DNA from: an uncultured Faecalibacterium sp.
Lineage (GTDB): Bacteria; Bacillota; Clostridia; Oscillospirales; Ruminococcaceae
Assembly: GCA_934553285.1 (NCBI GenBank)
Contig: CAKTFD010000035.1
Coordinates: 1-19,211 of the forward strand
Reading direction: 5' to 3'
Length of the DNA stretch: 19,211 nucleotides
Below are positions 7,588 through 15,440 of this stretch, in pieces. Position numbers and translations under genes: made by a program. The notes under the pieces are model-generated. The model ran no database searches. It had not been told where the DNA came from and was given only the letters and a program-made list of their open reading frames with translations. Numbering within the stretch: position 1 is the stretch's first letter; the number at the start of each line of letters is the position of its first letter.

Positions 7588-8322
7588 ATGACAGAATACA
7601 ACCCCATCCTGCAAAGCCTGTTCGACCGCAAGTCGGTGCGGGTGTATGAAGAAAAGCCCATCCCTGCCGAGATGAAGCAGGCCATCCTGGAAGCTGCTGC
7701 CCAGGCACCCACTGCGGGCTGCCAGCAGCTGTACACCATCCTGGATATTACAGACCCGGCGCTGAAAGAGGCGCTGGCCGAAAGCTGCGACCAGCAGCCC
7801 TTTATCGCAAAGGCCCCGCTGGTACTGGTGTTCTGTGCCGACTGCAAAAAGTGGTACGATGCCTACCTTGAGGCGGGCTGCACGCCCCGCACCCCGGGCG
7901 TGGGCGATCTGATGCTGGCAGTTACCGATGCCGCCATTGCCGCCCAGAATGCCGTGGTAGCCGCCGAGAGCTTTGGCATCGGCTCGTGCTACATCGGGGA
8001 TATCATGGAAAACTGCGCCACCCAGCGCAGCCTGCTGCACCTGCCGGACTATGTGTTCCCGGCGGTGATGCTGGTGTTCGGCTGGCCCACCCAGCAGCAG
8101 AAAGACCGGGTAAAACCCCAGCGCTGCGCCATGGAGCATATCGTGCACGAAAATGGCTACCGTACCATGGACGGTGCCGAGCTGCGGGAGACCTTTGGCT
8201 ACAAGGGCGGCAGCGCCCCCTTTGAGCGGTGGTGCACCGCCTTCTGCAACCGCAAATACAACTCTGACTTTGCCAGAGAGATGAGCCGCTCGGTGGAAGA
8301 ATATCTCGCGCAGTACCGCTGA
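7588..8322 (+). CDS. Nitroreductase family protein (FMN-dependent oxidoreductase)
   Basis: 244 residues. The ATG at 7588 is preferred because AGGAGA lies 8 nt ahead; the upstream in-frame ATG at 7555 would overlap the end of tsaD and adds eleven residues unlike the family. Typical features are FDRKSVRVYEEKPIP (residues about 11-25, FMN phosphate contact), AAAQAPTAGCQQLY (about 35-48), the dimer-helix segment DAAIAAQNAVVAAESFGIGSCYIGDI, and VMLVFGWP near residue 160. This arrangement is closest to NfsA/flavin reductase-like nitroreductases, which use NAD(P)H to reduce nitro compounds, quinones or flavins; the natural substrate is unknown. It starts 25 nt after tsaD and is likely cotranscribed with it. 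A cluster of inverted repeats and a long hairpin follow. Confidence 0.92.
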   Translation: MTEYNPILQSLFDRKSVRVYEEKPIPAEMKQAILEAAAQAPTAGCQQLYTILDITDPALKEALAESCDQQPFIAKAPLVLVFCADCKKWYDAYLEAGCTPRTPGVGDLMLAVTDAAIAAQNAVVAAESFGIGSCYIGDIMENCATQRSLLHLPDYVFPAVMLVFGWPTQQQKDRVKPQRCAMEHIVHENGYRTMDGAELRETFGYKGGSAPFERWCTAFCNRKYNSDFAREMSRSVEEYLAQYR

Positions 8323-8353
8323 AACGGCCCCGCGATAGTTTATAGAAAATATA

Positions 8354-8410
8354 GCAGTTTGCGTTTTTAATGCACAAGCAACATCCGCAAACTGCATATC
8401 GCAAATATGC
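8354..8410. repeat. Nested inverted repeats after the nitroreductase gene
   Basis: GCAGTTTGCG (8354-8363) and CGCAAACTGC (8386-8395) are a perfect 10-bp inverted repeat with a 22-bp centre. Overlapping its right arm, GCATAT (8394-8399) and ATATGC (8405-8410) form a second, 6-bp repeat. There is no T run, so this is not a standard terminator. It could be a protein-binding site or part of a structured 3' UTR. I see no gene in 8323-8446. Confidence 0.5.
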
Positions 8411-8444
8411 CGTTTTGATAGGCACTATTTTTGAAAATTGCGAT

Positions 8445-8514
8445 AAAAAATCATCTGCAGCATTCGACGCGCTTTTGAGCGCCAGAAGCGAATCCTGCAG
8501 ATGATTTTATTTTT
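8445..8514. terminator. Long bidirectional terminator-like hairpin
   Basis: A 14-bp perfect outer stem AAAATCATCTGCAG (8447-8460) with CTGCAGATGATTTT (8495-8508). Inside it ATTCG (8462-8466) pairs with CGAAT (8489-8493), and GCGC (8469-8472) with GCGC (8479-8482) around TTTTGA. T-rich tracts flank both ends: six T on the minus strand from 8450 to 8445, and TTTTATTTTT on the plus strand. It lies between the convergent nitroreductase (+) and hflX (-) and probably terminates both. Confidence 0.8.
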
Positions 8515-8562
8515 GGCTGAGAAAGGTGTTCTGCCAGCCGGTTCGGATCGTTTTGCCCGCGC

Positions 8563-9828
8563 TCAGACCAGATAGCCCTCAAAGCAGTGCAGGTCCTCGG
8601 TCTTGACGATGCCTTCCAGATACAGCCCGTCCGCCCGGTATTCCTCCACCTGTACACTGCCGCGCTCCCGCATGGGGGCGGCCAGTCCCAGCTTATCGTA
8701 GGGCAGCAGCACCCGGATGGTGTGTACCCGGTCGCTGAGCACTTCGTCCAGCTTTTGCAGCAGCTTGTCCAGCCCGTAGCCGGTTTTGGCGCTGGTAAGC
8801 AGGATGTCCGGGTCAAAGCTCAGGGTGTTGGGGCGGTCGCACTTGTTGTATACGGTCAGGCGAGGGATATCAGCGCAGTCCAGCCCGTCCAATACCTCAT
8901 CGGTAACAGCCAGCTGCTCTTCCCGCTGTTCGTCCCCGGCATCTGCCACCCGGATGATCACATCCGACCAGGCGGCTTCTTCCAGCGTGGATTTAAAGGC
9001 TTCCACCAGATTATGGGGCAGGCGGGATACAAAGCCTACCGTGTCCACCAGCAGCACCGCCATGCCGCTGGGCAGCACCAGTTTGCGGCTGGTGGGGTCC
9101 AGGGTGGCAAACAGCATGTCCGCCTCGGCAACGCTGGGGCCGCACAGGGCATTCATCAGGCTGGATTTGCCCACATTGGTGTAGCCCACAAGGCTTACCA
9201 CCGGCATACCGGTCTTGGCGCGGGACTTGCGGCTCTCGCCCCGGCGCTTTTCCATCTCGGCCAGCTTTTCGGCCAGAGCATCGATGCGGGCGTGCACATG
9301 GCGGCGATCCAGCTCCAGCTTGGTCTCACCGGCACCACGGCGGGCACCGCCGCCGCCGCCACCGCCGCCGCCCTGGCGGCTCAGCACCTCGCCCATGCCC
9401 TGCAGCCGGGGCAGACGGTAGCGCAGCAGCGCCAGCTCGGTCTGCAGTTTGCCCTCGTTGGTCACGGCGCGGCTGCGGAAGATCTCCAGGATCAGCATGG
9501 TGCGGTCGATGACCTCCAGCCCGCCCAGAGCATTGGAGATATTGCGGATCTGGCTGCCGGTCAGCTCTCCGTCGAATACGGCGCATTCCGCACCCAGATT
9601 CTCGGCGGCGAGAGCGGCCTCCTCCAGTTTGCCGCTGCCCAGCACGATACCGGTCTCCGGGGTCTGGCGCTTCTGGGTCACCTGCGCCACAGCCTCCATG
9701 TGGTTGGCCTCGCACAGGGCGGAAAGCTCGGCCAGACTGCGCTCGCAGTCCCAAAGCCCTTGGTCCAGTGCCAGCAGCACCACCTTTGTGGGAGGGGTCT
9801 CGGTCAGAATATCATAAAGTTCGCTCAA
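8563..9828 (-). CDS. hflX: GTPase HflX
   Basis: 421 residues, starting at a TTG (9828-9826) that overlaps the TGA of the upstream acetyltransferase (TTGA). A GGAAGGA ribosome site lies within that gene's end. The N-terminal domain (1 to about 190) has the HflX patterns GKLEEAALAAENLGA, FDGELTGSQIRNI and VIDRTMLILEIF and the ARRGAGETKLELDRR motif. The G domain has G1 GYTNVGKSS, switch region FATLDPTSRKL, G3 DTVGF, G4 NKCD and G5 TSAKTG. HflX binds the ribosome and splits or rescues stalled 70S particles under stress. The linker before the ARRGAGE motif carries nine consecutive glycines (GGC/GGT codons, 9346-9372), longer than the usual Gly-Gly, and the usual Pro of RGPGE is Ala. Confidence 0.96.
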   Translation of the reverse strand: MSELYDILTETPPTKVVLLALDQGLWDCERSLAELSALCEANHMEAVAQVTQKRQTPETGIVLGSGKLEEAALAAENLGAECAVFDGELTGSQIRNISNALGGLEVIDRTMLILEIFRSRAVTNEGKLQTELALLRYRLPRLQGMGEVLSRQGGGGGGGGGARRGAGETKLELDRRHVHARIDALAEKLAEMEKRRGESRKSRAKTGMPVVSLVGYTNVGKSSLMNALCGPSVAEADMLFATLDPTSRKLVLPSGMAVLLVDTVGFVSRLPHNLVEAFKSTLEEAAWSDVIIRVADAGDEQREEQLAVTDEVLDGLDCADIPRLTVYNKCDRPNTLSFDPDILLTSAKTGYGLDKLLQKLDEVLSDRVHTIRVLLPYDKLGLAAPMRERGSVQVEEYRADGLYLEGIVKTEDLHCFEGYLV

Positions 9829-10433
9829 AGTAAGTCCTTCCTGTTATCATAACGGTCTTTCGTCAGCAGATAGCACCGGCATTCCACCGGGGTGCCATCG
9901 AATTTATGGTACACATCATCGTGATGGTACACAAAACCGGCTTTTTCCATCACCCGGCCGCTGGCAGGGTTTGGCACGGCGTGGCAGCAGGTGAGAAAAG
10001 CACCCTCCGCCTGCCCGAACCAGAAGTCCACCACGGCCTGCAGCGCCTCGGTGGTAAAGCCTTTATCCCACCATTGCTGCCCGATGCAGTAGCCCGGCTC
10101 CCAGATGCCGCCGGAGAGGTCCAGCTCCGGCCAGCGGGCTTTTTGCTGCGGCTCGCCCAGCAGGGCATTGCACAGGGAGATGGAGCCGAACACCTGCCCG
10201 GTGGCCTTTTCCGCGATGGCCCACTGGTAATAATCGGGGTTCGGATACAGTTCTGCCCAGGCCGAAAGCAGCTCCCGGGTCTCGGCGGGGCTTTTGTGCG
10301 GCTCCCAGCGCAAAAACCGGGTCACCGCCGGGTCGCTGGCCCAGTTTGCGTACATCTGCGGGGCATCCTGCGGCAGCAGGCGGCGCAAAAGCAGCCGGTC
10401 GGTCTCCAGTTCAACGGTGCCGAGGTGGCGCAT
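9825..10433 (-). CDS. GNAT family N-acetyltransferase (RimJ/RimL-like)
   Basis: 202 residues from the minus-strand ATG at 10433-10431, with GGGAGAGG upstream. The opening ETDRLLLRRLLPQDAPQMYANWASDPAVTRFLRW is the standard beginning of RimJ/RimL-type acetyltransferases. The acetyl-CoA-binding region is seen as EPGYCIGQQWWDKGFTTEAL (about 110-130, W-x-x-G-x-x-T-E-A in place of Q/RxxGxG/A), and the C-terminal part as NPASGRVMEKAGF. Such enzymes acetylate N-terminal amines of ribosomal proteins or small-molecule amines; the target here is unknown. It is translationally coupled to hflX downstream by a 4-nt overlap, and its promoter faces away from the methyltransferase gene. Confidence 0.9.
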   Translation of the reverse strand: MRHLGTVELETDRLLLRRLLPQDAPQMYANWASDPAVTRFLRWEPHKSPAETRELLSAWAELYPNPDYYQWAIAEKATGQVFGSISLCNALLGEPQQKARWPELDLSGGIWEPGYCIGQQWWDKGFTTEALQAVVDFWFGQAEGAFLTCCHAVPNPASGRVMEKAGFVYHHDDVYHKFDGTPVECRCYLLTKDRYDNRKDLL

Positions 10434-10468
10434 GATACATCCTCTCCCTTTTGCAAAAAGTTATTCCT

Positions 10469-10497
10469 AAGATAGCACAAAAACCAGACCTCCGCAA
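10469..10497 (-). promoter_or_regulatory. Promoter of the GNAT-hflX operon
   Basis: On the minus strand: -35 TTGCGG (10497-10492), a 17-bp spacer ending in TGC, and -10 TATCTT (10474-10469). It lies 36 bp ahead of the GNAT start, back to back with the plus-strand promoter at 10517. Confidence 0.65.
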
Positions 10498-10516
10498 GCA
10501 AAAAGCAGAAAACCGC

Positions 10517-10545
10517 TTGACCGGATGGATGAACTACGCTAAACT
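10517..10545 (+). promoter_or_regulatory. Promoter of the homocysteine methyltransferase/MTHFR gene
   Basis: -35 TTGACC (10517-10522), a 17-bp spacer, and -10 TAAACT (10540-10545), 39 bp before the ATG. The leader is too short to hold an S-box or cobalamin riboswitch, and none is seen. Confidence 0.75.
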
Positions 10546-10584
10546 GAAAGATGAAATCCTTTAAAGGGAGAGGAAAAGTTATAG

Positions 10585-12414
10585 ATGTTGGACGTACGTA
10601 AAACGCTGGCCCAGCGGCCGCTGCTGTTTGATGGCGGCATGGGCACCTATTATAAAGTAAAACCCGGGCAGGAGTGCGAGCAGGCAAATCTGACCGACCC
10701 CGAGGGCATTCTGGCAGTGCACCGGGCATATCTTGCGGCCGGTGCCGATGCCATCAAGACCAATACATTCAGCCTGCCGCGCATGGCGGCAGCACAGATG
10801 CCGGGCTGGGAGCAGCTGGCGGATGCGGGCTGGCAGCTGGCAGCCCGCGCCGCCGGGGAGACCGGTGCCGCAGTGTTTGCGGACCTTGGCCCCGCCCCGG
10901 ACACCGAGAATACCCCGGCGGGGCAGGTATATCTTGCCGTGGCAAAGCGGTTTGCGCTGCTGGGCGCAAAGAATTTTCTGTTTGAGACACTGAGTGCTGA
11001 CGATGGCATTCTGGATGCCGCCGGTGCACTGAAACAGCAGGTGCCGGATGCCTTTGTGATGGTGTCCTTTGCGGTGCTGCCGGATGGCTACACCCGCGAG
11101 GGCCGGTACTGCGCCGAGCTGGTGCGCCGCATGGCAGACAGCGGGGTGGTGGATGCCGTGGGCCTGAACTGTGTGTCAGCCCCCGGTGCCATGCGGGCGC
11201 TGGTGCAGCAGCTGGGGGCGGTGGGCCTGCCGCTCTCGGTCATGCCCAATGCAGGCTACCCGGTGGTCGCCCGGGCGCAGGTGCACTATCAGGGCAAGCC
11301 GGCGTATTTTGCACGGGAACTGAGCCGTCTGGCTGCCGAAGGGGTGCGCATCCTGGGCGGCTGCTGCGGCACAACACCCCAGCACATTGCGGCCCTGCGC
11401 AGCGCACTGGATGCACTGCCGGAGGGCCTGCCCGCTGCCCCTGCCGTACAGGCTGCCCCTGCCGCAAAGCCGGTGGTGGAAGCGGACGATGCCTTTCTCC
11501 GCAAGCTGAAAGCCGGGCAGAAGGTCATCGCGGTGGAACTGGATTCGCCCAAGGATGCAGACCTGACCGGCTATCTGGAAGGGGCCGGCCGCCTGCAGGC
11601 TGCCGGTGCCGACCTGATGACCATTGCCGACTGCCCCATTGCCCGGGCGCGGATGGATTCCTCGCTGGTGGCCTGTCGGGTGCACCGGGAGCTGGGCATG
11701 AACGTGCTGCCCCACATGACCTGCCGGGACCGCAACCTGAACGCTACCAAGGCACTGCTGCTGGGGCTGTACGCCGAGGGCGTGCGGGAGGTGCTGGCCA
11801 TCACCGGCGACCCCATCCCCACGGCAGAGCGGGATGAGGTGAAAAACGTGTACCAGTTCAACTCCCGCAAGCTGGCGCAGTATATCGTATCGCTGGCTGG
11901 GGAGGGGCGGGAGATGCCCAGCCCCATCACCGTGTTCGGTGCGCTGAACCTGAATGCCCGCAATTTTGAGGTGGAGCTGCGCCGCGCGGTGGAAAAGCTG
12001 GAAAACGGCATGAGCGGGTTCCTGACCCAGCCGGTGCTGTCGGCACAGGCGGTGGAAAACCTGCAAAAGGCCCGTGCAGTGCTGGGCGATAAGGCAAAGA
12101 TCCTGGCAGGCATCCTGCCGGTGGTCAGCCAGCGCAACGCCATCTTTATGGAAAACGAGGTCAACGGCATCCATGTGGATGAGGCCATCATCCAGAAGTT
12201 TGAGGGGCTGGACCGCGCCGCAGGCGAGGAGCTGGGGCTGGAGATCTCGGTCCAGGCGGCTAGAGCCGCCGCTCCCTATGCGGACGGCTTTTATCTGATG
12301 ACCCCCTTTAACCGGGTGGCGCTCATGGAGCGGCTTATCGCCCGCCTGCGCACCGAGGTGCTGGACGAGGCGGCAGACGGGCCAAAATGCCCGGACGATG
12401 AAAAAACGGATTGA
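10585..12414 (+). CDS. Bifunctional homocysteine S-methyltransferase / 5,10-methylenetetrahydrofolate reductase
   Basis: 609 residues, ATG at 10585 with GGGAGAGG upstream. The N-terminal half (1 to about 285) is a homocysteine S-methyltransferase barrel: LLFDGGMGTYY, GADAIKTNTFS, and the three zinc-binding cysteines in VGLNC (C196) and GGCCGTTP (C260, C261). After an Ala/Pro-rich linker (about 285-305) comes a methylenetetrahydrofolate reductase domain (about 313-600) with VIAVELDSPKDAD, HMTCRDRN and LAITGDP, the FAD/folate-contacting motifs. This is the YitJ-type fusion of Bacillus. No cobalamin-binding or activation domain is present, so the N-terminal half either uses a donor such as S-methylmethionine or works with separate corrinoid proteins elsewhere. 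The role is making methyl-THF and methionine. Its stop codon lies inside the -35 of the valS promoter. Confidence 0.94.
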   Translation: MLDVRKTLAQRPLLFDGGMGTYYKVKPGQECEQANLTDPEGILAVHRAYLAAGADAIKTNTFSLPRMAAAQMPGWEQLADAGWQLAARAAGETGAAVFADLGPAPDTENTPAGQVYLAVAKRFALLGAKNFLFETLSADDGILDAAGALKQQVPDAFVMVSFAVLPDGYTREGRYCAELVRRMADSGVVDAVGLNCVSAPGAMRALVQQLGAVGLPLSVMPNAGYPVVARAQVHYQGKPAYFARELSRLAAEGVRILGGCCGTTPQHIAALRSALDALPEGLPAAPAVQAAPAAKPVVEADDAFLRKLKAGQKVIAVELDSPKDADLTGYLEGAGRLQAAGADLMTIADCPIARARMDSSLVACRVHRELGMNVLPHMTCRDRNLNATKALLLGLYAEGVREVLAITGDPIPTAERDEVKNVYQFNSRKLAQYIVSLAGEGREMPSPITVFGALNLNARNFEVELRRAVEKLENGMSGFLTQPVLSAQAVENLQKARAVLGDKAKILAGILPVVSQRNAIFMENEVNGIHVDEAIIQKFEGLDRAAGEELGLEISVQAARAAAPYADGFYLMTPFNRVALMERLIARLRTEVLDEAADGPKCPDDEKTD

Positions 12415-12439
12415 CAAATCCCACAAAAAACGCTATATT
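12411..12439 (+). promoter_or_regulatory. Promoter of the valS T-box operon
   Basis: Consensus -35 TTGACA (12411-12416), a 17-bp spacer and -10 TATATT (12434-12439). The TGA stop of the preceding gene is part of the -35 hexamer, so there is no space between the two transcription units. Confidence 0.9.
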
Positions 12440-12445
12440 CTTTTT

Positions 12446-12698
12446 ATAAATGCGTTGAAAAAGAGTGCGCATCGTCTGGGACCACACAGAGAGCCGGGGG
12501 CAGCTGAAAACCCGGCGGGATACCGGCGGTGTGCTGTCACTTTGGAGCAGAAGCAGTGAGCCGTGGCGGCAAGCTGCTTTCGGGCCTGCCCCACGTTACC
12601 GGGGCATCAAGGGGCACGGGAGCTTCCCGTGCAATTTGGGTGGTACCGCGGTATGTATTTACAGCCGTCCCATGGAACGTTCCGTGGGGCGGCTTTTT
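12446..12698 (+). promoter_or_regulatory. Valine T-box riboswitch with leader terminator
   Basis: The conserved T-box TGGGTGGTACCGCGG lies at 12637-12651. It is preceded by a stable hairpin (GCACGGGA 12614-12621 with TCCCGTGC 12625-12632, the stem III position). It is followed by the terminator GCCGTCCCATGGAA (12664-12677) pairing with TTCCGTGGGGCGGC (12680-12693) and five T. In stem I the lower helix (AAAGAGTG near 12461-12470 with CACTTT at 12538-12543) and the upper CACAC/GTGTG helix enclose CTGTCA, giving GTC at 12536-12538 as the specifier, a valine codon, which fits valS downstream. Uncharged tRNA-Val would stabilise the antiterminator and allow readthrough. The specifier is read from hand pairing; the T-box and terminator are unambiguous. 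Confidence 0.93.
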
Positions 12699-12732
12699 GC
12701 GTCCCACTTCATCACATTTTCGGGAGGACACT

Positions 12733-15438
12733 ATGAAAGAACTCGCAAAGCAGTACGATCCCAGCCAGGTGGAGGACCGCATCTACCAGTTCTGGCTGGA
12801 TGGCGGCTACTTCCACACGAAGGCCGATCCGGACAAAAAACCTTACACCATCGTTATGCCGCCACCGAACGTTACCGGCCAGCTGCATATGGGCCATGCA
12901 GTGGATAACACCATGCAGGATATCCTCATCCGCACCAAGCGGATGCAGGGATACGCCGCCCTGTGGGTGCCCGGCACCGACCATGCCTCCATTGCTACTG
13001 AGGCTAAGGTGGTGGAGGCCATGCGCGCCGAAGGCCTGACCAAGGAGATGGTGGGCCGCGATGGTTTTCTGGAGCGCGCCTGGGCCTGGAAGACCAAGTA
13101 CGGCAACCGCATCGTCAGCCAGCTGAAAAAGCTGGGCAGCAGCTGTGACTGGGAGCGCGAGCGCTTTACCATGGACGAGGGCTGCTCCGAAGCCGTTAAG
13201 GAAGTGTTCGTGCGGCTGTACGATAAGGGCCTGATCTACCGCGGCAACCGCATGGTCAACTGGTGCCCGCACTGCAACACCTCCATCTCGGATGCCGAGG
13301 TGGAGTACGAGGAAAAGGACGGCAGCTTCTGGCATCTTCTGTACCCGGTCAAGGAGACCGGCGAGATGCTGGAACTGGCCACCACCCGCCCCGAGACCAT
13401 GCTGGGCGATACCGCCGTGGCTATCAACGGCGAGGATCCCCGCTATGCCCACCTGCACGGCTGCCATGTGGTGCTGCCGCTGCTGAACAAGGAGATCCCC
13501 ATCGTCTGCGATGAGCACGCCGATATGACCAAGGGCACCGGTGTCGTGAAGATCACCCCCGCCCACGACCCCAACGACTTTGAGGTCGGCCTGCGCCACG
13601 ACCTGCCCATCGTCCGCGTGTTCACCTACGATGGCCACATGACCGGTGCTGCCGATAAGGCCGCCGCCGATGCCCTGTTTGCTGCCGGTAAGAACACCGT
13701 CAACGAGCCGCATGTGCTGGACTGCGGCAAGTACGCCGGCATGACCACCCTGGAAGCCCGCAAGGCCATCCTGGCCGATCTGAAAGAGGGCGGCTTCCTG
13801 AAGGAGATTGAGCCGCTCAAGCACGAGGTGGGCACCTGCTACCGCTGCCACTCCACCATCGAGCCGATGGTCTCCAAGCAGTGGTTCGTCAAGATGGAGC
13901 CGCTGGCAGAGCCTGCCATCGAGAGCGTGGAAAAGGGCGATATCAAGTTTGTGCCCGAGCGCTTTACCAAGAACTATATGAACTGGATGAAGAACACCCG
14001 TGACTGGTGCATCAGCCGCCAGCTGTGGTGGGGCCACCAGATCCCGGCCTGGTACTGCGATGACTGCGGCGAGACCGTGGTGGCAAAGGCCGCGCCCTGC
14101 ACCTGCCCCAAGTGCGGCGGCGCAAAGCTGACCCAGGATCCCGATACGCTGGATACCTGGTTCTCCTCTGCACTGTGGCCGTTCAGCACCCTGGGCTGGC
14201 CGGACGAGAACAGTGCCGACCTCAAGTATTTCTACCCCACCAACACCCTGGTCACCGGCTACGACATCATCGGTTTCTGGGTCAGCCGCATGATCTTCTC
14301 CGGCCTGGCCTACACTGGCAAGGCACCCTTTGATACGGTCTGCATCCACGGCATCGTGCGCGACAGCCAGGGCCGCAAGATGTCCAAGAGCCTGGGCAAC
14401 GGCATCGACCCGCTGGAAGTTATTGCCCAGTACGGCGCGGATGCGCTGCGCTTTATGCTGGTGGACGGCTCCACCCCGGGCAACGATATGCGCTACAGCG
14501 AAAAGAAGGTGGAGTCTGCCCGCAACTTTGCCAATAAGCTGTGGAACGCTACCCGCTTTGTGCTGATGAACCTGCCCGAGGACTTTGAACCGGGCCTGCC
14601 CAGCGAGGAGATGCTGGACATGAGCGATAAGTGGGTGCTGACCAAGCTGAACCAGGTGGCCGGTGCCATGACCGACAACCTGGAGCACTATGAGATGGGC
14701 CTGGCTGCCGCCAAGATCAACAGCTTTATCTGGGATGTCTACTGCGACTGGTTCATCGAGATCGCAAAGCCCCGCCTGAACTCCGGCGATGCCCAGCAGG
14801 CTGATACTGCCCGCCGTGTGCTGGTGTATGTGCTGGATAAGGCGCTCAAGCTGCTGCATCCCTTTATGCCCTTTATCACCGAGGAACTGTACCAGGCACT
14901 GCCTGGCTCTGCCGAGACCATCATGACCCAGGCCTGGCCCACCTTTGACGCAGCCCACAACTGGGCCGCCGAGGAGGAAGCCTTTGAAAAGGTGATGGAT
15001 TATATCAAGGCTGTGCGTACCATGCGCACCGAGATGAACGTGCACCCCGCTAAAAAGACCAGCATGATCATCGAGACCGCCGATGCCGCCCCGTTCCAGA
15101 ATGCGCAGGTCTACCTGGCAAAGTTTGCCTTTGCCACCGATGTGACCTTTACCGAAAAGTACGAGGGCAGCACCGATGGCATGGTGCAGGTATCTACCCA
15201 CGCAGCACGCGGCTTCATCCCCATGATGGAGCTGATCGACCGCGAAAAGGAGCTTGCGCGCCTGAACAAGGAAAAGGCCAAGGCCGAAAAAGAGATGGCC
15301 ATGTTCGGCAACCAGCTGAACAACCCCAAGTTCGTGGAGCGTGCCCCGGCGGCGCTGGTGGAGGAGATCCGCAATAAGTACGCCAAGAGCCAGGATAAGC
15401 TGGCCAATATCGAGCAGAGCATCAAGGCTCTGGGCTGA
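12733..15438 (+). CDS. valS: Valine--tRNA ligase
   Basis: 901 residues, normal for ValRS. The ATG at 12733 is used because GGGAGGA lies 8 nt ahead; the open frame back to 12529 runs through the T-box and is not coding. Class I motifs: PPPNVTGQLHMGH (HIGH box as HMGH, residues 52-55) and GRKMSKS (549-553). The CP1 editing domain with TTRPETMLGDTAVAI (about 217-231) and GTGVVKITPAHDPNDFEVG removes Thr-tRNA(Val). C-terminal to the anticodon-binding helical domain is the Lys/Glu-rich coiled coil (about 835-900, EKELARLNKEKAKAEKEM) that contacts tRNA. It is controlled by the T-box and followed 2 nt later by the VanZ-like gene. Confidence 0.99.
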   Translation: MKELAKQYDPSQVEDRIYQFWLDGGYFHTKADPDKKPYTIVMPPPNVTGQLHMGHAVDNTMQDILIRTKRMQGYAALWVPGTDHASIATEAKVVEAMRAEGLTKEMVGRDGFLERAWAWKTKYGNRIVSQLKKLGSSCDWERERFTMDEGCSEAVKEVFVRLYDKGLIYRGNRMVNWCPHCNTSISDAEVEYEEKDGSFWHLLYPVKETGEMLELATTRPETMLGDTAVAINGEDPRYAHLHGCHVVLPLLNKEIPIVCDEHADMTKGTGVVKITPAHDPNDFEVGLRHDLPIVRVFTYDGHMTGAADKAAADALFAAGKNTVNEPHVLDCGKYAGMTTLEARKAILADLKEGGFLKEIEPLKHEVGTCYRCHSTIEPMVSKQWFVKMEPLAEPAIESVEKGDIKFVPERFTKNYMNWMKNTRDWCISRQLWWGHQIPAWYCDDCGETVVAKAAPCTCPKCGGAKLTQDPDTLDTWFSSALWPFSTLGWPDENSADLKYFYPTNTLVTGYDIIGFWVSRMIFSGLAYTGKAPFDTVCIHGIVRDSQGRKMSKSLGNGIDPLEVIAQYGADALRFMLVDGSTPGNDMRYSEKKVESARNFANKLWNATRFVLMNLPEDFEPGLPSEEMLDMSDKWVLTKLNQVAGAMTDNLEHYEMGLAAAKINSFIWDVYCDWFIEIAKPRLNSGDAQQADTARRVLVYVLDKALKLLHPFMPFITEELYQALPGSAETIMTQAWPTFDAAHNWAAEEEAFEKVMDYIKAVRTMRTEMNVHPAKKTSMIIETADAAPFQNAQVYLAKFAFATDVTFTEKYEGSTDGMVQVSTHAARGFIPMMELIDREKELARLNKEKAKAEKEMAMFGNQLNNPKFVERAPAALVEEIRNKYAKSQDKLANIEQSIKALG

Positions 15439-15440
15439 TC

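Noticed and set aside
9340..9380. GCC repeat as a possible CRISPR or minisatellite
   Set aside because: It is a short trinucleotide tract inside hflX encoding glycine; no spacer-repeat structure.
12529..12732. Longer N-terminus for valS in the same frame
   Set aside because: It would translate the T-box and its terminator. The ATG at 12733 has a good ribosome site and matches ValRS length.
12712..15201. An 829-codon minus-strand open frame opposite valS
   Set aside because: Same cause; valS motifs are complete on the plus strand and the antisense product resembles nothing.
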